A stretch of 64,000 nucleotides of DNA from Triplophysa rosa (Eukaryota; Chordata; Actinopteri; Cypriniformes; Nemacheilidae), in the NCBI RefSeq assembly GCF_024868665.1, contig NC_079913.1:4669715-4733714 (forward strand). Direction: 5' to 3'. Each line of letters opens with the position of its first letter. Position 1 is the stretch's first letter. Below the pieces are notes generated by a model, which worked only from the letters and a program-made list of their open reading frames with translations, ran no database searches and had not been told where the DNA came from. Position numbers and translations under genes: made by a program. Shown here piece by piece: positions 1 to 13,770 of this stretch.

Positions 1-1449
1 TGTAAGGATAAAAAAATAGATAAGCTTCACATTTTTACTTTTAAACCCTCCAGTTTCATAGACTTTTAAGTGTTACTGTCATTTTATGTTCTGTGCTAAT
101 CAACTTTGCGCCACTACTGCCGATTTAACCTAAAGCTTATTTTATGCATTTTATTAAATACCAATTAAGATCTAGCAAGAAACCTCTTATAAAATGAGAA
201 TCATGTGCACCCACTTTTGAAACGTTCATAATGAAATGTTGTTTGCCAGAATGTTTTAGAACTGGCTGTGATCAGACTGTAAAATGGTGCAGTGCTATAG
301 GGGCCTCCTTACACTCCCCTCCTGTCATGTGTGAAATGCTCGAGTGTGTTAGTCGGAGCCCTGGGACGAGTGGTAATGATCAGATTTTAATTAAGACCCT
401 TTACACACTATATCAGAGCTACCCCGCTCACAGGGGATCCGCCCAGGCTGAACACATTACATGCTTTGAAAAAAGAGAGAAAGAAAATGTTTGATTAAAT
501 GAAGAGATCTCAACAGACTGTCAGATTCAATACAACGTCGCGACTGTTCTTAGCCTGAGTTTTAAATGAGTTTGTAATTAGATTCATCTGTGACTTGCAT
601 TTCATTTTCAACTTATCACATTTCTTTCGAGTCGGTTTTTCCCACAAATCCTTTTCAGTGAAAAGAAAACTATCAATATGACTGTGCCTGTATCTGCTGT
701 GCTGATATTCAATACAGCAACACTATTGTGTGATGTTGCTTAATTCACTCATTTATTGTATTACATTGGTGTCATTTGAAATTATTTACTCAATCTTTTT
801 AATAGCTTGTGCCTATTTTATCATGTCGATTTAAGAGTTTTATTTACATGACTCAAGATGGGTTGAAAATATGAGATTGGGTAAATATTGCATTTTCTTC
901 AGTGGAAAGTAATGATGACTTTAATTTCCTTTGAATGTATAAAATAAACGTTATGGATGCCCTATTCAGGTTAAGCATGTGACTGTTTGCCTTTCTCCAT
1001 TCAGTCTCTTAATATCTCTGATATTCTACATCAATAGAAGACGATCGCGGAGTTAAAAGCACAAAATTGCCTAAATTCCTTCTTTGAGTCGACGTCTGTT
1101 TATGTTGAGAATTATGTCTTAGGAATTCAATTAAAAAGTTCAATAAAAGCTCAATCATCCCTTCAGTCAAAGAATCTTCACAAGTACATGCAATGTTTAT
1201 TTCGCTATCATTGCCTCGGGTGAACCTGAAAGAACTTCGCTGTTACAAGCCTCCGCATCCTCACATTTTTCTAAAGTCGTGCTGCAAGGTTATGTTCGAA
1301 GCTGACAGTTTTTAAATAAGAGTTTGATTCAGTCGACTGTTTTGAGTGACAGCAGCTCGAGGGGTGCGGATTTGCTGTTTGAATGAAGTAAATGCGTTCA
1401 AGTAAATGATCAAATATTCTCTCTTGTATTCGGTGCTGTTGGATATGTA

Positions 1450-1570
1450 CGGGATAATCCACAGCTAGCCGTGCGTTAAAGGATTTTAATGCACTTCGCG
1501 TCGGGTGGTTCTTGGCCTCCACGTCGTGCATTAAAATCCTTTAACGCACGGCTAGCTGTGGATTATCCCG
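1450..1570. repeat. Perfect 45-bp inverted repeat (long hairpin)
   Basis: Bases 1450-1494 are the exact reverse complement of 1526-1570, with a 31-base spacer that itself adds a few complementary pairs. The arms share the core GTGCGTTAAAGG followed by TTTTAATGCAC. Perfect arms imply a recent or gene-converted foldback transposon end. A further related arm lies at 1701-1724, with 2 mismatches in 24. Confidence 0.95.
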
Positions 1571-1571
1571 C

Positions 1572-1771
1572 TTATACCATGGTCATGTGCCAAGTTAGAT
1601 CTTTTATTGATGTTTACAGTGAAATTTTAGATCAAACAGGTGAAAATTACAGTGATTGTGTCAGTTAAATTTCAAATGTAATAACTTACTGGAGCTACCT
1701 GTGCGTTAAAGGGTTTTAATGTACACCTTCCAGCCAATCAGAATCGAGTATTCAAAAAGACCATGGTATAA
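1572..1771. mobile_element. Short MITE-like unit with 13-bp terminal inverted repeats
   Basis: The unit starts with ttataccatggtc (1572-1584) and ends with its exact reverse complement at 1759-1771. It has no coding capacity. It abuts the perfect hairpin and carries a third copy of the hairpin arm (1701-1724), so the 1450-1771 block is probably one rearranged or nested foldback element. No clear target duplication was found. Confidence 0.6.
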
Positions 1772-2251
1772 TTAAGTTTGTATAAAGGTCATTGAAAATG
1801 GAAGCAATTAGTTATAAGGCGAGTTTGTGTATAAAGAATAGGGATTGGTTGGATACTGTTGTGCTGTAGTAGTATATGACCAAAGTATACAAATCAAAAG
1901 TGTATCTAAAGAAAGAATCATGAACTATTTCACTTGCATATTGTGCATGATTGTGTGTAACTGAATGACATATTCATTCACCTCATGACTTATCTCCAGC
2001 AATGGAAAGAGGGCGGTACTCCCAGGTAACTCCGTACTGGTACTTCAATTGCTAATACACATGCTGTGACTGTGTGTTTGTCACTGTGATTGATGGATGC
2101 AGGTGGACGCATTGAATGGGCGTGATGTCATAACTCAGTTGAGATGAGAAGGTGGAACGTAGCGCTCTTTCTGTCAGTCTGGAAATAAGATTGATCTGCA
2201 TTTTTTGTCGTCATCCCCCAAAACAGTCAATCAAAGTTGTCCAGAAGGGTT

Positions 2252-2516
2252 AGGTCTCAAAATGTAAAATTCTGTCATTCATTTGTGTTCAAAATCTGTT
2301 TATGACTCTTACTGTATGTGGAACACGAAATAAGATATTTTGAGAATAGATTTGAGTCCATACAATGGAAGTCAATGGGGACCAATGTTGTTTGGTTACC
2401 AACATTCTTCAAAATATCATCTTTTGTGTTCTGCAGAAGAATTAAAGTCATATGGGTTTGAAATCACGTGAAGGTGAGTAAATAACAAGTTTTTTTTGGC
2501 TGAACCATCCTTTTTT
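2252..2516. mobile_element. Cyprinid-type palindromic MITE (family X), copy 1
   Basis: The copy contains the family motifs: an aaaattctgtcattcat end, a central tggaagtcaatgggg, the accaacattcttcaaaat and tttgtgttctgcagaag blocks, and aggtgagtaaat near the other end. The same modules recur on both strands at least eight more times in this window. Non-coding. I recognise it as a very common cyprinid dispersed repeat but do not assign a database name. Confidence 0.75.
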
Positions 2517-2517
2517 A

Positions 2518-2790
2518 AGAGTGTACTTCCATACAATGGAAGTGAATGGTGACCCAAGGCTCTCACGAAAAAAGCACCATGAACATTTTTTCTGAAGCCA
2601 TAAGATAGATTTGTGTCATATACAAACTAAAAATAAAGTTGTCGTTCACAGAAAATGTTGCCTGGAAAATTTTAGCTCTGGTCACCATTCACTTTCATTG
2701 TACAGATGACCAGCTTGGACTTTACTCTGTAAATAACTTTGTGTTCCACTGAAAAAAGGTAATGCACATGTTCAAAACACACAAGTAAAT
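2518..2790. repeat. Dispersed palindromic repeat related to family X
   Basis: Two inverted blocks, tccatacaatggaagtgaat near 2528 and accattcactttcattgtac near 2685, frame a unit directly next to the family X copy. This arrangement is typical of short palindromic fish transposons. Boundaries are approximate. Confidence 0.5.
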
Positions 2791-3973
2791 GAGGAAAGAA
2801 TGGTAATTTCTAGGCGAATGATTCTTTCCGACATGTTTGTGTTCAGTAGAGAGAGAAACACATGTCAGGGTGCGGATCTGGCGGCTTTTAAATGGTCATT
2901 TTTAAATAAATTACACCAGCAGTCTATTTCTTTTATCTTCCGTCTCTCTCACACATACAGTACACACACACACAAACGCTTTATATTTGGGAATGTTATC
3001 ACAGTTTTATTTTTCAGACCCAAAAACCTTTTTCTGTTCAAATTATTGCTATTCAAATAGCCCTTTCTCTCTCCTGCTCTCTCTGAAAGGTGAGGGATTT
3101 TTCTTTTTAGGTTGTCTGGAGTTTTAGCTTTTCCATTTTAACACGTCGCTTTCGAGAAAGCGAAATTTTCTGCTCCCATATTGTGGGGTCGGTATGAATT
3201 TTCAAACCTCGCTGTCTGTACTGCGCTTTACACTCCGAGTATCAGCAGATAAACAAAAGCCACTTTATCTTCACCTCTTTTGAGTTTCCCTTCTTGATTT
3301 GTTTTTCATTTTTAGCTGTGACATTTTCTTGTAGAGACCGTGAATACTGTATCTTCTTTCTTCGGCAAACACGCGCGCAAACATGTAGCAGGTGGAGTAT
3401 GCGTTTCATTTGCATTGAAATGACTCTTGTTCTGTGGCTGCTACACCTAACGCTAATGTAACAGAGGAAAAGATTGATTGTGGGGAGGTGGGCTGAGTCC
3501 ATGAGCATCAGGATGCATTGAGAAAGCTTTCCATCTCTGTTTGGATTCCCATCTCTCTCAACAGGAGCAACAGCACAAGTCATGCAAAATTCAACAGTCA
3601 CCAAGGGCACGATGTTAGAAGGAGGTATATAAAGTGCCAGGAACAAACACAGACGCATATTTCTGACCTTGAAAGTGTTCAACAAAGCTGAATATACATA
3701 AAGAACACAGTAATTTGCACATAGATATATTCTCTTTGTTAGTCTTTATTTGGACCACTGGTTTGAATAAGCAACAGTTTTAGGTTTTTTTTTACTGTAC
3801 CTGCTGAGATTAACCGCCTTGCTGTTAATGTGTATGGTATAGTACATAAAGCTGGGGTGTTAATATGGGGCTCAAATCTGACTTTTATTATGTCCCCCTG
3901 CCAGTACCATCCGTCCTTTCGCTTCTCCACTATCTAGATCAATTAACATGGCAAAAAATGAAGAATTACATAT

Positions 3974-4340
3974 AAAAACAGAACTACTAATGTAATGGTT
4001 AAACTACAGTAAGGTTATTAAAGCCACATAGTATGACAGTATCTTTTAAAAAAAACAAATCTGTATTACTGTGTACTCTAAATCTAAAAGTGTATATTTA
4101 AATTTAGACATAATGTCTAGTAAATACATTTCAATTAATTTATGGATTTTAAAGCTTCAATATGTAACTTTAAAATTGCAGTAGAAATAAAAATGGAACT
4201 ACTGATGTAAAATGGTTAAACTAGCTGTTAAAGCTACATACGGAAATATCTTTCTATTAAATATATACATTTTAATGTACATTTAATCTTTAGCATTAAA
4301 ATTGCTGTAAAACTAAAATTGCAGGTTACAATACTTTAAG
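3974..4340. repeat. Diverged direct duplication
   Basis: The stretch at 3974-4006 (gaactactaatgtaatggtt and flanks) recurs at 4189-4222 with a few changes and a shared downstream taaagc.acata block. The period is about 215 bp. A weaker related block is at about 6813-6845. AT-rich and non-coding, probably remnants of one repeat family. Confidence 0.5.
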
Positions 4341-6465
4341 CTGGTTGAAACCAAATGTCCAAAAAGTTGTTTAAATTCTTTAAATATAAAATCTGAAAGT
4401 AGAATATGTTTTTATGATGAACTATATTTATCTTAAACCAAAAAAATAAGGTTGCCTTCACATGAAATAAAAAGAATAAAACAAGAAGGACTTTAATGTA
4501 TATAACGGAGTTTATCTTAAGTTTACCAATGATTCACTTCAGACAAGTTAGTTTAGAATAAGGAGAGCTCCACGGTGCACTTTGAGAAACACACTACTCT
4601 AAACTCTTTCAAACACTCCGTGTTCTAACTTAAGTAGAAACAGCCACAACTCCTGCTCACTGAACGATAACAAATTGCTGGATTTCTCAGGAGGCTTCTC
4701 AAATCCCCCAGTCATCCTGTAGCAGGATTAGCCTCAGTGTGGCGGTGTCGCCCCTCATTCTTCTGTGGACCACCATCGGATTGGACAGCAGTCAGAGGGA
4801 ATGAATGAGGAATGGAAGAAAACAAATGGGGACAGGAGAACGGAATTAAAAGGCCAGTGATCAAGAGACGAGATGCAGAAGTGATTGTGTCTGTGTAGGA
4901 ACGGTCAAGGGTGTCTGTTGAGCTTGTATGTAAGATCTGGTCTTGAGGGCGGGTTGGATATTATTAGAAATGCACTGCTCTATAAATAGTGTCAGTAATA
5001 GTTGCCCAGAGGGTATTTTATGTCATTGATGCCCGGCTCCAGGAATAGATCTGAACCCTGCGAGCTCTACTGCGGACACGGTGTTTCTTCCGCCGCATGA
5101 GGTGGTTGGTGACCCAACAGGGTTAGGGCATGACTTTCAGGTTGTCTCTCAGTACACATATGGACGTTGAGACTCAAGGTTTTTTGCAAAACGTAAGCTT
5201 AACGTTTAAAGAGATAGAAGGTCTTCTTATCGGAAACGCACCTTTTGCTTTGATTTTGGCAAATATACAGAATTATGTGTCGTTTATGCCGAGAAAAAAT
5301 CCTAGAATGCAATGAGTTTAATGGAAAATATTGAATAAAAATATAATTATTTGATTTAGTGCTCAAATATGATTACAAACAGTTAAATATAGTTCCAAAT
5401 TAATTGTTGTATTTGTTGATAGCCTCTATGTACAAACATCATAATCTATCGAATCAATTTTAGGCGATACACATCACGTTCACCATGTTTTGCAGTAGAG
5501 CTGCATCATGTTATGTCATCATCTAAGTGTGGTTGTCGCCTGGCAACCTGCATCCTTTTGTGGTCCACCTTTATCATGACCTTTTGGGTCTACCATCCCA
5601 TTGTTTCCCCAAAGTAATGGAGTTATCCATTTCTAATAAGTAGTGCAGACTCATAATGTTGTGTATCTTTCACTTCAACAGTGTATCTGTCAATGGTAAT
5701 TACTTTATAGTTAGAAATGTGTGTGCGTGGGGGATGCTAGTCTTTTGAGAGTTGATTTAATAAAGCTAATCAGACTGTTATTAAGAGAATGTAAAGAGTT
5801 TTTTTGCCGCATAGTGTGTCTGTGTATAATCGAGTGTCCTGCTGGGCAGGGATGTAAAGTGGTTTGGCGGTATATGTATGCATGTCTAAATCATGATATT
5901 AAGATAGTCTCACAGGCAGTCACCATCTGTTAGAAGAACTCGGAGGCTTCATAGAGGGACAGCAAATGTCACGACTTTCTCCACAGGATGTGTACAGTAT
6001 GTGTGTGTGTAAGACATTTGCTCTGACCAGGACTGATCAGTGCTTTATGGACAACAGTGACCTCTGTTACCTTTTCTATTACATCAGTGTGCACTACATA
6101 TCAAAAGTGGTCTATTTGTGCTTGTTGGACATTTAGTTTCAAAACTATTAATCCACCGATCTTCCGCTTTTTGAGAAAGCTTTCTGTTGAATATTGCAAC
6201 AATGGCTATGAGAATTTGCTCCTATGTAGGCATGGAGCATCATTGAGGTCTGATGTTGGGTAATGGGGTTTGGCTCGCTGTGGCATTACAATTAAATGTC
6301 TCCACTTGAATTAAGCCCAGAGGAGAATGTTTTGCTGCTCTGAATCTTTAAATATATTTTATACACAGTTTTCAATATTGATGTCCAAGAGTTATTTATG
6401 GGTTGTCTTTTGATATCTTTAGGAGGACAGGGAACCTGTTTTAATATGGTCAGGAGATGATTTCA

Positions 6466-6690
6466 TATGAATGAATGAATGAATGAATGAGGCATTTATA
6501 TAGCGCTTTATTGTGTATTGCTGTACACCCAAAGTGCTTCACAGTCATATAGGGGGGGTCTCTCCTCAACCACCACCAGTGTGCAGCATCCACCTGGATG
6601 ATGCGACGGCAGCCAGTGCGCTCGCCACACACCAGCTAGGTAGGAGAGAGATAGAGCCAATTCAGAGGGTGGGGATTATTAGGAGTCCTA
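6466..6690. mobile_element. Fragment of a fish dispersed repeat, led by an (ATGA)n tract
   Basis: An (ATGA)n tract (6466-6490) is followed by tatatagcgctttattgtg and then by the block from ctctcctcaaccaccaccag to gggattattaggag. I recognise this block as a common teleost repeat. It carries two incidental short open frames on opposite strands that should not be called genes. Confidence 0.6.
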
Positions 6691-9600
6691 AAATACTTCA
6701 TAGATTGCACTAACATGTAGGAAAGGAAAAAAGGTTTTATATTTAACATGCACATTAAACCTTGATGTCACAAGTGAAATCTTTTGATGGATCATTGACT
6801 TTAAAATACCTAGTAGAAACCTAATGTAAAAATGGTTAATCTACCCTACCCACGCTACTTATGTTTGAAACCATGTGCTTTAACTGTCCATTAATACTTT
6901 CATTGTCATTGTTATAGTCAAGCTCTTTTTCCTGCAGCTTTCAGTCTGATCTGACAGTGGGCTTCTGAAAAGAGGTGGTCTGGGTTTTTTTTAGCCTAAT
7001 CTAAATTCATGTTTAGCTGGACACATGTTTCTGAAAGACGTTTGGGACACATTAACCTTACACTATCAACAAGCAGCGCATTAGTTTTTTATAGACATTA
7101 ATATATGAATTGAGTAAAAATAGTTTGTGCACTAAGTATTTTATGTTGTTCAAAGAATATGGTGCAATATTCAGAAATCACTGCAATACAGTAAAACGCT
7201 ACACACACCTTTTTTTTCAGCTATTAATAACAGTCACCTCCTTTTCAGACCATTAGTTAACAAATCCTCAGGGAATCCTGCAGGTATAATGATGGTTGCA
7301 GACAACGGTTCGGCTTTAATTAAACAGAGCCGAGTACTCGCTCACAAATCATTATCAAGCTTATTTTCTTTTTGGACATGACTGTTTCTTTGTGTCGGTG
7401 TTGGATTGTGCTTTATCACATTGTTTGATTTCAGTTTTCATAATATTTGGGACTGCCACTCTTTCATCTTTGGAAACACCCTTGTCATTTAGTTGACTGT
7501 GATTGTTTTGTTTAGCTGTTTTATTTGTGAAATATATACTGTAGAGGCCTGGCATTCAACAAATCCTCCGATTTGACCTGTAATTGATGCAAAAACTGTA
7601 CTGTAGGTGTAGACCTGTTACGATGTGACCTGCTTTCCCAAGTGTAGGCTTGTACATGTATGTACAGAGAACCTAGTTTTCTATAGGCATTTATTTCTGT
7701 GCATATTTATGGCTCAGATTACTACTACAAGTCTACCAAGTCTCAATAAAGAGCAAGATTAAATGTGTCATCTAAGTGTAATATGTGAGCCATGGGGGGA
7801 TCATTTGCCACAGACAGTGCTTTGCCGTACCCGCGCTGGCCGGTAATGAGTCCTCCGTTGAATCGGAGATGATACAGCGAACAAAAGGAGGAAAGGTAGT
7901 TATTTCTCATCATGGCACTCATCAGACCACACACACGGAAATGATACAGAATCCTCACAAAGTGTCAGAATTCATGCGCTTTCAGAAATTTAGGGTGGGA
8001 AAGAGCTTTGACATGATCACTCTTGTTGACTGAATTGTCATCATGTCGACATTATTTGGTGTTGGTTTGTAGTCTTTAGTTTACAACGCCACTTTCTCTT
8101 GTTTTTGGAAGACCCGATGTCTCTCTCTTCATGTAATTGAACTTTGATCTTGACATATCTAGCATTTTGAGGAATCTGGAGAAGGTCTTAATAATTACAC
8201 GTCTGTAGGTGTTTCTGAGACTCGTATACTCTAAATAACTTCAACTTGTCTCTAGTGCATTCATTAATGTTTTCAACGTTTCCAGTAATAGTCTAACAAA
8301 AATAAATCGAAAAAAATAACATTTTTATTCTTGACTGTTCCTACCATCTTCAGTAATGTTATTTTTTTTAGTATTCTTTATAATGCATTTTACTGTATTT
8401 TTTACTCATTTTCTGAGTTATACATCGTGTCTGGTTTTATTATATTTCATAACACGACGCATCCAAAACAGTATATTGTGACCTTTATTGCACCGAGAGC
8501 ATCTTATTAAAACTTTGACATCTTTGCCATTTAACGAGGGAAATTTCTCCAAATAGTCAATGAGGGCCGGGATGTGAAAGCGAAAGGTCAGCGGAGACGC
8601 ATCCATGATGCAGTGGCTGACTGTAGTATTGAGATGGATGACAACAGCTCTTTTCGGTGTCTTCTCAATGACTGACTTCGTGTAGCGGGATATCCCTTAA
8701 ACCCCACCCTCCCACCACCGCAGAATTCAATCACAGAAACCTAAATGTATTACTGTGTACTGTTCATCCTTTCAGTAGGTTATATTGCACGAGTATAGAC
8801 TTCAAATGAGTTGCTCTTCTTGAAGCCTGTGTGTTTAAAAAATGCCTGAAAGGAAATGTTGAAAGAGATTCCTGGCAATTATATATCTTTTTGTAAATGT
8901 ATTATTGAATTTCGTCGTCATACATCTCTGGCTCTGGTTCTACTTTAATGTACTGTATATCTGAAGTATTTTTCCACTATCACCTGACAAAAAGATTACA
9001 TCTGATATCTTGTAAAGCTGATAGATAATATTGAAATGAAAGATGGAATTAAAACTAAAAATGTTTTGGCAACATCGGGAAGCCTGGGGAAGATGTTTGT
9101 CTTTGCATGCTTTATTTTGAATTTTTACAAGTTTTCCTATACAACTTCCATTTCCCATTTGTGTCCCCGCCCCCCTTTCTCCAGAAAAATTACAATTGAC
9201 ACTTCTCTTTCACCTGCTTGATGAGATTTGTCCACCTGATGTATATCCATGTTTTGTCTCCTCTCTTGACTGTTGCGGTGACCATCTGTCAACAACACCG
9301 AAGGCTGTTTTTTATTGTTTGGTCAAAGAAAAATCTTTAAAATACACAAACAAGTACCATATACATTACACTACCAACAAAACTTACTGTTTATAAACTG
9401 CCCGTAGAACAAAAGTGACTGGATGGGCCTGCTGTTGTTTACAGTGTCCCATAATGCACCACTTCTTTGTAATGGAAACTCTTTGATGTGCCAATAATAA
9501 TAATAACAGCAACAACAACACAAACACACCTGGAGCCACAGTCCAAAATGAACTTTAAGAAATTGTAAATTAATTGAATTGCAAGTTAAGGTACGAAGCG

Positions 9601-11235
9601 AAACATTTTAAGCTTAACCAAAAAACAACACAACTTTTTTAGTGAAAAATTCAATACTTTTTAGATATAGACACTTTTTGCTGCTCGATATCTTCTTGTC
9701 TCATTCATTTAGAAAAGCAACCCTGTTATGATTCTAATATAAGCAGCTTGTGTGAGCGTTTGCTCTCCATATTGGCCGTCGGCCGATGTGTGATTAATGA
9801 CAGACTTAGAAAGCTATTAATATGCTTGTGTGATGTCACTAATGGTGCATTTATATCAGTCTTCCTCTTCTCCCCTGTATGAGGTTACCGAGGAGAGCGA
9901 GTGTGAGCGGTTGATGGACGGTCACTTTATAAGGAGTATAATTAGGTGTTATTGGAATCCAGATGTTGCCCGGCTGGGTCACACCTGGAAGGAGACATTT
10001 TAGGCACAGAGATGTGAGAGTTTGCACCCGTGAACATCTGTGTCTGCGGTCTCTTGCTAGCGTTGTGAAATAACATCTGCCGTTGCTGTTTAGAAAGCCT
10101 TGACGTTAGCTACCCAATTTTCCTGTCTGTTATTTTACGGCGGATGTGATTGTGTGTCGGTAACTTCATTTCAAGAAGGGTTGAGCTTGTTATACGAGCT
10201 GCTTATTTAAAAGTAGTTTAGCTACAGTCTAGCAGCCATTCAAAAACATAGCTACTAATAAAAAGCTATATTTTTGCCTCTATATTGCTGTTTCTGTATA
10301 AACATAACCCTAACTTGACATAGATATCTTTAGGTGGGTTAAAGTTAAATGCTGTCAAACTTTTAACATTTCTTATGAAATCACAGCTCAAATTCAAAAA
10401 ATCATTATTAATAGCTTGCCGTTGCAAATCGGTGTAAAGTGTGGAGACAGTTTTGATCACTAATGTGTTATGCTCTTTCTCAAATGACAAATAAAAACAT
10501 TATTTTCTTTTCGTTTCTTTTCTTTGTAGAAATGAAATGTTGTCACTAGCTTACAGAATGAAATGACAATTATCATTTTACTTAAAACATGTTCCTATAC
10601 ATTCAGAAAAGCTGAAAATGAGTGATCTCTTTTTTCCCCCACAGCTCTATGTAGTGTGTGCACTGTACATGACATGAAAGCGTTTTATCACACTATACTG
10701 CTAGTGATTGGAAAAAGTAGTTATGAGAACTGATGACTGCTGAGTGCTTTTGAACTGAGTTTCGCACTGAGAGAGGTCTGATGTATCGGGCGGTGCTGAG
10801 ATTTCACCAAAATCAGTCAGAGGGTCGTACAGAATGATTAAAGGGCGGGACTTGGTTGGCAGGCCATTGCTTGATGAGCCCTGGTTTACTATTTGTATGA
10901 TCTGGGACACTTGTTGTGCAAAGTGGGACACAGCATGGGTTATGTACTGTATGTAAGCGCCTTGTATATGTGCTCTAGCAGAATATTCATGTACATCTTT
11001 ACTTTGAGTTTTAATAAATGAGATTAAATAACTGTGCTGTTTACATAAAAAGCACATATGCTATTTGAACATTGCTGCTCTGATGTACTGTGTATATATA
11101 TACAGTATTTTGTATATGGATAAGTATGAATCCACTTGACATTGACATGGAGAAAATGTGCTATTGCTCTGTATTTGATCAGTAATGCTGAATCTATCTG
11201 CGTCTGTAGCCCTGAGATAACGGGAAAAATAGAGA

Positions 11236-11293
11236 TGGAGGGGCAGGGGGAGAGGTGTGGAGGATGGAGGCTGGAGGAGGGGGGACAGGGGGA
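11236..11293 (+). other. Purine-rich G-run cluster, possible G-quadruplex
   Basis: G runs of 4, 5, 6 and 5 bases occur at 11240-11243, 11246-11250, 11279-11284 and 11288-11292, with further GG pairs between. Folding is possible but one loop would be long. No link to a gene is evident. Confidence 0.4.
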
Positions 11294-12933
11294 TCGATCG
11301 CTGTCAATAGACATCAATATCAGAAGTGTACAGACCACCGTTTGCGTGTATGCGAGTGTGGTAGAAGCACGCAGACGCTCGATTTGTTGTGCTGATGTGA
11401 TGGGTGTCATACACCGAGGCATTGATGTGCTGTCACAGCCAATCAGAGCGCAAAGTGAATGATAGCAAACATGTGCGCTGTCAAAAAAAAGATGTGCCAC
11501 CTGCTTTTAAAAATAGATAATTTATGGGCTTATTGTACTGTATATTTAGAAGTCATTTATGCTTTTTAACAAAGTTTTTTTTATGTTGAGATGCAATTAT
11601 GAAGTGTGCTCACTGTTCATAATGCATCTTAAAATTTTACATTTTTTAATTAAGATTTCTTGATGTATGTTAGCTTTATTTACTAAAAATACATTTACTA
11701 ATCTATCCAACCTTATTTTAAAATATGGACACATTTGCAAATGAACAAAAACTAAAATTCTCAATATATTTGTAATTATTTTTACAAATTTTAGACAGAA
11801 TATCTAAAATCTAAAAAGGAGTGTAAAGTGTTTCTATCTACTAAACGTCCCTAAATCATCACAAAGTTTTATGGAAAATTCTATAGACATTTTATTGATG
11901 TCACTCACACATCACAATCAGCATCTTTGCACCAAAGGTTTTTCACCACCACCTTACTATAAATCTGAAATGTGTCTTGACCGACCCTCGGGCCAGACGC
12001 AGACGTACCGTCACTTGCCCGCGTCCAGGGATGCTGTAATGGTGGGGGGAGGATTTTGGGGTCGATGAGTTCTAGACCTGTGAGGCAGGTTTTAGTGTTT
12101 TAGGGACAGCTGTTGGCATCGTGCTTTATGAGGCTCATTTTAGAGAGTGAAAATGTTGCTTCAGCCTATCACACTAGGATTACACCCATGAATAAATAAA
12201 GATGTTAATGTAGAGGCCAATATATAAAGCATTTGCCATTATTGCAAATGGTCTAAATGATTATTTGCCTTATGTGCTTGAAGGTTTTGGTTTCTGTTAG
12301 ACAGGTATATCAGTTTTATTTGTATATTCCTATATATTTAAAACATCTAGACACATTTAAAATGAATTTGTTTCTCCAGGCTTCTAAAAACCTTTGCTTT
12401 AAAGGCAGTTTTTAAGTACTTTAGTTTTATAGATGAATACAAATTGTGTGCAGAGCTGTCGAATATAAGAGTCTTGATGTGTTTAATTTGTCTTGCTCTT
12501 ATCGCTCTCATGCATGTATTCCCTCCATGATTCACATCATGATTGTTGCGGATGTCAGTACAGAAAGCTCAGTATTGATTGGCTGTATAAATCCAGCCTG
12601 AGATACAAACATTTGTGGCCTGTTGTGATTTGAACTTTGATTTTCAAGTCAGACTGATATTTTTGTTATTTGTTTAAAGTTCCAAATGTTGCGGCATCTC
12701 TTTGTCCAAAAGAATTGAGGTTTTTATCTGCCCTGGCATTGTTGCTTTCCACGGCACGCCGTTTTAGTTTCCAGCGGTTTTATGAAAAAGGATTTCTCGA
12801 CGTGGGGGAGGAAGATTGTGATGTTTGTTCACTCTCATACACAAAATCCTGACTGTCGCGTGGCCCTATTGGCAAGATAAAGACGTCTGCCACTCAGAGA
12901 TTGACAATGAGGAACTCTAACAGAGATGCAGAG

Positions 12934-12936
<3 letters not shown>

Positions 12937-12984
<48 letters not shown>
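12937..12984. repeat. (GA)n microsatellite
   Basis: Uninterrupted GA dinucleotides over about 48 bases. Confidence 0.95.
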
Positions 12985-12990
<6 letters not shown>

Positions 12991-13349
12991 TTATAAAACC
13001 AGAGAATAGGGTAATAATTCACCTCACAGGCTGCAGTTACCTGCTCCACTCATAAAACTGCTTCTCAAGATCTGTATGCACATCATTTCAGCCAGGTGTC
13101 CTGAAATGCGCATTGTCATTGAAATCAATCAACGATCCCGCAATGCATCTTACTGTCCGAGACTGGTGTGAGGGTCCAGACGTGGAGGAGGCATTGTGGG
13201 AGGTTTACCACCACCTTCCTCTAATTCCATTAAAATGAAATGGATGAAAGATCTGGCATCTACTTAATGAGTTGTGCTTAAAGGGGATGTGCAACGGTGT
13301 TTCATGCATTCTGACTTCTTTACCATGTTAAACGCGCTGTCTTCTCATG

Positions 13350-13770
13350 CTTGATACTTGTCAAATAACGACTTGTACATATGACGTAGTATTTCTGTGC
13401 TCGATACACTCCCCCAGAGTTTGTATAGGTTTCGTAAAGTTTTTTTCGAACATGAAAATCCGTTTCGTAACAACTTTTCTTAGTCCCTTATTGGGCAATT
13501 CTCCCGGTAAAGCACGCCCAAGGCAACGCGAAAGAAATAGCCCGCCCACGCGTCAACCAACGATAGGAAAGATCGATAGCGATAGGAAAGACCCGCTTAC
13601 AGTCAAGATTGGCTGTGTGCGTCAAGATTGGCTGCAGCTCGTTACTCTTGCGATAGTGAGAGAAGTTGAGGTGTGTCTGTTTGTTCACGGCATTTTAGTG
13701 ATGGATGTTATATTAACAGTGGATAAAATGCTGGATTTGGAGATCATTTGAAACTGATAGATGGAGCAGT
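13350..13770. repeat. GC-shifted block with internal short direct repeats, possible transposon fragment
   Basis: Composition rises relative to its surroundings, and the block holds two direct repeats: gataggaaaga (twice, near 13562 and 13580) and tcaagattggctg (twice, near 13604 and 13622). The segment with cacgcccaaggcaacgcg resembles parts of cyprinid DNA transposons. An open frame of 134 codons crosses it but has no recognisable domain. Identity uncertain. Confidence 0.35.

Noticed and set aside
10785..10800. Third RE1 site (ggtgctgag)
   Set aside because: Only part of the left half site matches and the right half is absent.
11024..11500. 158-codon minus-strand frame
   Set aside because: Overlaps a plus-strand frame of similar length over the G-run cluster. 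No domain or conservation signal.
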